From contig DIDE01000062.1 of the NCBI GenBank assembly GCA_002417975.1, forward strand, positions 1 through 18,604: DNA of 18,604 bases. The letters run 5' to 3'. Numbering within the stretch: the stretch's first letter is position 1; each line of letters begins with the position of its first letter. The position numbers and the translations under genes are program-made. Of the stretch, positions 14,075 to 18,604 are shown piece by piece. This DNA is from Eggerthellaceae bacterium UBA5808. GTDB taxonomy: Bacteria; Actinomycetota; Coriobacteriia; Coriobacteriales; Eggerthellaceae. The notes under the pieces were generated by a model. The model had not been told where the DNA came from. It made no database searches and was given only the letters and a program-made list of their open reading frames with translations.

Positions 14075-15364
14075 TCAACCTTCTTTCGTTTGCTTAACGC
14101 CATCCGCTGCCAATACAGCAGAGACAAATTGTTCGGAACCGAGGGGAATAAGCTGTTCATGGTCGCTTTTCATGGATTTTAAAATGGCCTCACCTTTTGC
14201 AAGTTCACTGTCACCAATAACGACAGTATAAGTAAAACCATGTTTATTGGCATATTTCATCTGTGCTTTTATACTACGAGAGATCAGGTCAGTTTCGGCA
14301 GAAATACCTGATTTTCTTAAGGCACGTGTTAGGGCAGTTGCAGCAGTTGCAGCCTTTTCTCCAATGGGTGCTAGGTAGATATTTCCCCTAGGCCTTGGTG
14401 GAAAGAAGAGACCTTTGGATTCCATTAAGATAAGAAGGCGTTCTAAACCGAGTCCAAATCCTAATCCAGGTAGTGACGGTCCACCTAACTGAGAAACCAA
14501 GCCATCATAACGGCCACCGCCGCAAACAGTTAGATCTTGTTCTTCGTCGATAAACTCAAAAACCGTGCGGGTGTAATAATCTAGACCGCGGACAGTGCGC
14601 GGATTGATTACATAGGAGAATCCCGCTTGTGAAAGGCGCTTTTTCACCTCTTCAAAATGAGCTTTGCAATCATCACAAAGATAATCCAGCACAATAGGGG
14701 CATCTTTGGCGATTTCCTTGCAAGTGGGTACTTTGCAGTCGAGAATACGCATAGGATTACTTTTGAGCCTCTTTTTACAGTCGTCACATAATTCATCTTT
14801 TCGTGATTCGAAATAGGCTTGCAAAGCGGCATAGTACTGTTTGCGGCAGTCTGGACATCCAATGGAATTGATCTCGAGACGCAGACCTGTTACACCAAGT
14901 GATGTGAGAAAAGTATTGGCCAATTCAATCAATTCCACATCTGCACTCGCATTAGCGGCACCAAATAGTTCAGCACCAAATTGGTGAAATTCACGCAATC
15001 TGCCTGCCTGTGGGCGTTCACCACGAAAGCAGGAGATTAAATAAAAGAATTTCAACGGCAAGGATCCCCCTGCCAATCCATTTTGAAGCAAAGCACGTAC
15101 AGTGGAGGCAGTGCCCTCTGGCCGTAACGTGATGCTGCGGCCACCACGGTCTTCAAAGGTATACATTTCTTTTTGTACAACATCGGTTGTGTCGCCCACG
15201 CCGCGTGCGAAAAGCTCTGTGTATTCAAAGGTGGGGAATCGAATTTCTTCAAAGCCAAAATCGGCGGCGGCTTGATGCGCCTTTTTCTCGAGATATTGCC
15301 ATTTATAAGATTGCTCCGGCGTCACGTCCAATGTGCCGCGTGGTGCGTGTAAAAAGTTTGCCAT
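14075..15364 (-). CDS. hisS: Histidyl-tRNA synthetase
   Basis: Cytosolic class II synthetase that charges tRNA-His. The 429-residue length is standard. Seen in order are LRPEGT (80-85), motif 2 FRGERPQAGRLREFHQFGAE (113-132), RGLDYYTRTVFE (259-270, the histidine-binding signature), CGGGRYDGL (281-289) and a C-terminal anticodon-binding domain from about 322. Between motif 2 and the signature is an insertion with four cysteine pairs (C170/173, C193/196, C210/215, C230/233), which may bind zinc and which I recall from clostridial-type HisRS. GGGAG precedes the ATG at 15364. The stop overlaps the alternative TTG of aspS, the usual hisS-aspS pair. A sigma-70-type promoter lies just upstream. Codon choice matches the Firmicute-like block rather than the left part of the window. 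Confidence 0.96.
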   Translation of the reverse strand: MANFLHAPRGTLDVTPEQSYKWQYLEKKAHQAAADFGFEEIRFPTFEYTELFARGVGDTTDVVQKEMYTFEDRGGRSITLRPEGTASTVRALLQNGLAGGSLPLKFFYLISCFRGERPQAGRLREFHQFGAELFGAANASADVELIELANTFLTSLGVTGLRLEINSIGCPDCRKQYYAALQAYFESRKDELCDDCKKRLKSNPMRILDCKVPTCKEIAKDAPIVLDYLCDDCKAHFEEVKKRLSQAGFSYVINPRTVRGLDYYTRTVFEFIDEEQDLTVCGGGRYDGLVSQLGGPSLPGLGFGLGLERLLILMESKGLFFPPRPRGNIYLAPIGEKAATAATALTRALRKSGISAETDLISRSIKAQMKYANKHGFTYTVVIGDSELAKGEAILKSMKSDHEQLIPLGSEQFVSAVLAADGVKQTKEG

Positions 15365-15388
15365 AACATTCTCCCTTTTGCGTCAGAA

Positions 15389-15417
15389 ATAATAGGAATA
15401 AATTTATCTATAGACAA
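15389..15417 (-). promoter_or_regulatory. Promoter of hisS-aspS
   Basis: Read on the minus strand, TTGTCT (15412-15417) and TATTAT (15389-15394) are separated by exactly 17 bases and match the -35 and -10 consensus at 4 and 5 of 6 positions. The start would fall near 15382, leaving a leader of about 20 bases that carries GGGAG. Confidence 0.65.
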
Positions 15418-15422
15418 AACAA

Positions 15423-15444
15423 GACCCCGTCCCCAAAGGGTCGG
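15423..15444 (-). terminator. Probable terminator of mgsA
   Basis: About 20 bases past the mgsA stop, a compact GC-rich hairpin can form in two registers: GACCC with GGGTC, or CCG-A-CCC with GGG-A-CGG. On the minus strand it is followed by TTGTTTTGT. Its T tail overlaps the -35 of the hisS promoter. Confidence 0.5.
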
Positions 15445-15462
15445 AGCATGATTGTGTTTTAT

Positions 15463-15867
15463 TTAGCCTTTTGGATTTACAATGTCGCGCCAACCAAAGT
15501 CACCGCGATCAAGTGCACGGACAAGAACTTCAGCGGTTGCAATATTTGTTGCAAATGGAATATTGTGTACATCGCAAAGACGTAACATACTCATTTCCTT
15601 TGGCTCGGTTGGTTTAGGATTAAGTGGGTCACGAAAAAAGATGAGCAGATCGATTTCATTGCAAGCAATGCGTGCAGAAATTTGTTGATCGCCACCTTGA
15701 GAACCCGACAAAAAGCGTTGAATGTTTAAACCAGTTGCATCGGCGACTAATTTACCGGTGGTACCGGTTGCACAAATAGCGTGACGACTGAGAATGCCAC
15801 AATATGCAGTGCAAAACTGCACAAGTAAATCTTTTTTAGCATCATGTGCAATCAAGGCAATATTCAT
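15463..15867 (-). CDS. mgsA: Methylglyoxal synthase family protein
   Basis: Cytosolic family that converts dihydroxyacetone phosphate to methylglyoxal, a bypass of lower glycolysis under phosphate limitation. The start at 15867 follows GGAGG by 8 bases and gives 134 residues, the usual size; an upstream ATG at 15900 lacks such a site. Typical segments are the start MNIALIAHDAKKDLLVQF, ATGTTGKL, the SGSQGGDQQI loop with the catalytic-type Asp, FFRDPLNPKP and RLCDVHNIPFATNIATAE. Compared from memory with E. coli MgsA, Asp71 and Asp91 are kept, but His98 and Asp101 (in the PHDPD segment) are replaced by Thr and Lys (PTEPK). It may therefore have altered activity or regulation. It follows minD by 80 bases, probably in one transcript. 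Confidence 0.88.
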   Translation of the reverse strand: MNIALIAHDAKKDLLVQFCTAYCGILSRHAICATGTTGKLVADATGLNIQRFLSGSQGGDQQISARIACNEIDLLIFFRDPLNPKPTEPKEMSMLRLCDVHNIPFATNIATAEVLVRALDRGDFGWRDIVNPKG

Positions 15868-15947
15868 AGGGGAAACCTCCGTATTAGGCTGCCCGAGCAT
15901 AGTTGGCTCGATAATATTTAAAATTGCCTAAAATCCAGATTGGCGAA

Positions 15948-16691
15948 TTACATTTTATAAAGAGGAACGTTTTCACCAAGCAGACGACGAGCGATGTTGC
16001 AAAAAGCACGAGCAGCACCGTTGCGGGCAGCAGTAGAGCGAACAATGGGATGTCCATCAAAAGCAGCCAAAGTAATGCGATCATCTTCAGGTATAATCCC
16101 AATTAGCTGAACAGCAGCGGCATCAATCACGGTATCCAGTCCACCATGCAATTTTTTTTGCAAAATACGTGGTTGAACGCGATTGATAATCAAACGAATG
16201 TTGGAGAGATGATTAGAAAGAATTTTACCAGCGATGACGTCGGCATCTCGAATGCTAACAGGATCAGCTGTTGCGATAACCAATGCCTGGTCCGCCGCTT
16301 GTGCCGCAGATTGTGCCCAAGCGCCGCATCCAGCAGGAGAATCTAATAAAATGATATCAAAGTATCGAGAAAGACCCTGACAAAGCCTTTGAAATGCTTT
16401 GACAGAGAAAGGTTCTTCATTCGTTGAAGGCGCTGGCAATAATGATAGATTGGTGCAGTGCGTTTGCAAAATAGCCATCGACGCTTTACAGCGATTATCT
16501 AAAACGTCTGCAAGGTCATAAACGACTTCATCTGACACACTAAGCATCATGTCTAACGCACGCAGGCCAGCATCTGTGTCAATCAAAAGAACCTTTTGAC
16601 CAAGCAAAGCCAACGCAGTACCGCAATTCACAGTAAAGGTGGATTTTCCTGTCCCGCCTTTACCGGAAGTGACCAAGATTATCTTACCCAC
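15948..16691 (-). CDS. minD: MinD-type ParA-family ATPase (septum-site determining)
   Basis: Membrane-cycling ATPase that positions the division septum together with MinC. I chose the GTG at 16691 because AGGA lies 8 bases upstream and the product then starts directly with the conserved GKIILVTSGKGGTGKST, giving 247 residues. An ATG 15 codons further upstream adds a tail unlike the family. The deviant Walker A lysines are in KGGTGKST, with LLIDTDAGLRALDMMLS following, and Walker B is ILLDSPAG. The C-terminus ARRLLGENVPLYKM could form the short amphipathic membrane-binding helix. No minC or minE lies beside it, which is unusual because those genes normally flank minD; they may be elsewhere. 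It sits between a PBP2 gene and mgsA, with a strong promoter of its own. Confidence 0.88.
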   Translation of the reverse strand: MGKIILVTSGKGGTGKSTFTVNCGTALALLGQKVLLIDTDAGLRALDMMLSVSDEVVYDLADVLDNRCKASMAILQTHCTNLSLLPAPSTNEEPFSVKAFQRLCQGLSRYFDIILLDSPAGCGAWAQSAAQAADQALVIATADPVSIRDADVIAGKILSNHLSNIRLIINRVQPRILQKKLHGGLDTVIDAAAVQLIGIIPEDDRITLAAFDGHPIVRSTAARNGAARAFCNIARRLLGENVPLYKM

Positions 16692-16776
16692 TATGCACAT
16701 CCTAGTAAAATAAACGTATAGTGAAACGCATGCCACTACACATTAAAAGTTATTGAATAGAGAAATACCTGAAAAT

Positions 16777-16805
16777 ATTGTATCACAGGTATGCTGTTTC
16801 GTCAA
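16777..16805 (-). promoter_or_regulatory. Promoter of minD-mgsA
   Basis: On the minus strand TTGACG (16800-16805) and TACAAT (16777-16782) are 17 bases apart, each one base off consensus, with a TG before the -10. An inverted repeat (ATACCTG at 16765-16771 and CAGGTAT at 16786-16792) brackets the -10 and may be an operator. The leader before the GTG is about 80 bases. Confidence 0.7.
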
Positions 16806-16826
16806 AAGCAAACAAAGCGATGAAAT

Positions 16827-18604
16827 TTATGGAATGAGGGAATTTGAGGCAGTTGGAAGAGGAGAAGAAACATTGGGGAGGGCATCAGTTGTCCACTGTT
16901 GATTATTAGCAAAATAGTAGTTATATGCACTTCTGGCTACTGGGGCAGTTTGATAACCGTTGTGTCCATTTTCAATCACAACAGCAACTGCGATTTCTGG
17001 ATTATCGTAAGGGGCGAAGCTGATAAAAACACCATTGTAGTTCTGCTTATTGTTTGTTTGTGCAGTCCCTGTTTTACCAGCAACAGTAACCGGAAATCCT
17101 TGGAACACGCTATCTGCAGTACCTTCGCTAGCCTCAGTAACACTTAACATACCTTGCTTAACAATTCCGATTGCCGAATTTGAAAGCTTAGTAGAGTCAG
17201 AAGAAACTTGTGCCGTATCATTTAGAACAGTTTGTGTATTGTCATATGAAGTGACCTTTTTAACGATGTGAGCTTTGTAATAGGTGCCGCCGTTGGCAAT
17301 GGCCCCTGCATACTGTGCCAGCTGGAGTGGAGTATACAAGTTATTTAACTGGCCGATACCAGACTGTGCAGCATCTGCAGGATACCAAGTTTCTCCCTTG
17401 TTTTTCGTATCTGTTGGACCGGAAATTTCTCCGGAAAGTTCACCAGGTAGCTCGATACCAGTTTTTTGCCCAAGGCCGAGTTCTTTAGCGGTTCCTTCCA
17501 GTTTTGAGAGTAAACCGCCGGTGTATAATCTGTCGGCTACTGTATAAAAGAAATAGTTACTAGAAGCTGAGATGGCCTGGATAACATTCTTGGCGGATGG
17601 GGGTGTATCATCATAGAAATGGGCGCCATATTTTGTCCAATAGGAAGAGGTCATGACCGTTTCTGTTGGCGTAATAACGCCATTCATCAAACCGGCAATG
17701 GCGGTGACTGGCTTGTAGGTCGAGCCGGGACGATAAACGCCCTGAATGGCCCGATTTAATAACGGATGGGCCGGATTGCTTGCAAGGGAGGAGTAGCTTT
17801 GGGTATACTGTGTGCGTGTATAAGAAGGGTAACTTGCCATGGCAAGAACTTCACCTGTTCTAATATTAAGAACGACAGCGGAACCGGCATTTGCATTAGC
17901 ACCAATCTGAGAGCTGCCGCCTGCGGCGGTGCGTACTTGTTGAATAACAACAGGTAATTCATCTTGTACAGCTTGTTGCAAATCTCTGTCAACAGTTAAA
18001 ACGACGTTGTTTCCTGGCTGTGCAGCAGCTTCCACTTCTGTGCCAACAATTTCTTTGTTTTTATTAATCAATACACTCTGGGAACCATTGGTGCCACGCA
18101 AATATTTTTCCATAGTACTTTCGACACCACCGCGTCCAATGACATCATCCATGGAATACCCTTGGTTCTTTAAACTTTTAGAAGGATCCTCTTTATTGTT
18201 GTACTCTTCAGAGAAGATAGGCCCAACGTTTCCCACAATGAAAGGAGCAAAAGAATCACTTGTATAACTACGAGTATATTGTTGTGTAACAAGGATACCG
18301 GGGATATTCTCACCATTTTCCGAAATTCGGTTTACAGAGTCCAAACTTAGATTTTTGGCGAAAGTATAAGTTGATGTATAAGAAAAATCCTGTTGCTCCA
18401 TCTGATAACGAACGCCGACCAGGGTTCTTATTTGTTCGTTTGTATAATTTCCGGTGATTTTATAGCGTTTAATTAAGCGTTTCATGATATCTGCAGCGGA
18501 AGCCTTTTCATCCGTTTTATATGTGGCATCCTGTTTGCTATTCCGCTTTGTTTTTGAAGAAGAAGGGAGACCATCGAGGTTTTGTTCCACAAATTGACGT
18601 AGAG
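16827..18604 (-). CDS. mrdA: Penicillin-binding protein 2 (class B transpeptidase), N-terminus missing
   Basis: Membrane-anchored DD-transpeptidase that cross-links peptidoglycan during cell elongation. The frame is open to the right edge, so the start, the membrane anchor and the first part of the dimerisation domain are absent; the GTG at 18590 is only an internal Val codon. Counting from that codon, a dimerisation region (to about 165, with GRGGVESTMEKYLRG) precedes the transpeptidase domain. That domain carries the active-site RPGSTYKP (Ser290, Lys293), ASSNYFF (Ser343, Asn345) and AGKTGTAQ (Lys506-Gly508). All three catalytic motifs are intact, so the enzyme should be active. Placement before minD and mgsA resembles the mrdA-min cluster of clostridial genomes, which supports PBP2 over PBP3, though the two cannot be separated firmly without the missing part. 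Confidence 0.9.
   Translation of the reverse strand, partial: LRQFVEQNLDGLPSSSKTKRNSKQDATYKTDEKASAADIMKRLIKRYKITGNYTNEQIRTLVGVRYQMEQQDFSYTSTYTFAKNLSLDSVNRISENGENIPGILVTQQYTRSYTSDSFAPFIVGNVGPIFSEEYNNKEDPSKSLKNQGYSMDDVIGRGGVESTMEKYLRGTNGSQSVLINKNKEIVGTEVEAAAQPGNNVVLTVDRDLQQAVQDELPVVIQQVRTAAGGSSQIGANANAGSAVVLNIRTGEVLAMASYPSYTRTQYTQSYSSLASNPAHPLLNRAIQGVYRPGSTYKPVTAIAGLMNGVITPTETVMTSSYWTKYGAHFYDDTPPSAKNVIQAISASSNYFFYTVADRLYTGGLLSKLEGTAKELGLGQKTGIELPGELSGEISGPTDTKNKGETWYPADAAQSGIGQLNNLYTPLQLAQYAGAIANGGTYYKAHIVKKVTSYDNTQTVLNDTAQVSSDSTKLSNSAIGIVKQGMLSVTEASEGTADSVFQGFPVTVAGKTGTAQTNNKQNYNGVFISFAPYDNPEIAVAVVIENGHNGYQTAPVARSAYNYYFANNQQWTTDALPNVSSPLPTASNSLIP

Noticed and set aside
16765..16792. Stem-loop read as a terminator of the PBP2 gene
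   Set aside because: The stem is only 7 bp with a 14-base loop, has no T run, and overlaps a near-consensus promoter, so an operator is the better reading.

Overview
The window reads as chromosomal DNA from an anaerobic, probably gut-type, high-GC Gram-positive of the class Coriobacteriia, joined near its right end to genes that look like those of Oscillospiraceae-type Clostridia. Both assignments rest on gene order and on protein features recalled from those groups. No database search was possible, so they are inferences. There are no rRNA or tRNA genes, insertion sequences, phage genes or CRISPR arrays.

Bases 1-3888 (minus strand) hold the conserved run pyrH, frr, uppS, cdsA, dxr: UMP kinase, ribosome recycling factor, undecaprenyl diphosphate synthase, phosphatidate cytidylyltransferase and the start of DXP reductoisomerase. 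This links ribosome recycling and nucleotide supply to isoprenoid, lipid-carrier and phospholipid synthesis. Dxr is cut by the left edge. Bases 4120-5751 encode a membrane-anchored HtrA serine protease. Divergent from it is a stand-alone MOSC-domain gene ending in a strong bidirectional terminator. Converging on that terminator is a large DUF2142-type membrane protein (6708-8357).

Bases 8358-8676 form a regulatory gap with an elaborate nested inverted repeat just ahead of a single acyl carrier protein gene. Next comes a plus-strand operon of two bacterial PH-domain membrane proteins (YdbS/YdbT type) and an AlkD-like DNA alkylation repair protein. It ends at a 13-bp perfect hairpin shared with the converging aspS.

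The right third is on the minus strand: a penicillin-binding protein 2 (cut by the right edge), minD, mgsA, hisS and aspS. I could read good promoters before minD and before hisS. The striking point is aspS. Its first ~205 codons share the codon habits of the low-GC Firmicute-like block to its right, and its last ~380 codons do not. The switch falls in a nearly invariant stretch of the protein, around 13430-13465. This is either a homologous-recombination junction after inter-phylum transfer or a metagenome assembly chimera, and the sequence alone cannot tell which. I found no clearly new biological system. The best leads are this mosaic junction, the structured leader of the acyl carrier protein gene, and a methylglyoxal synthase with altered active-site residues.
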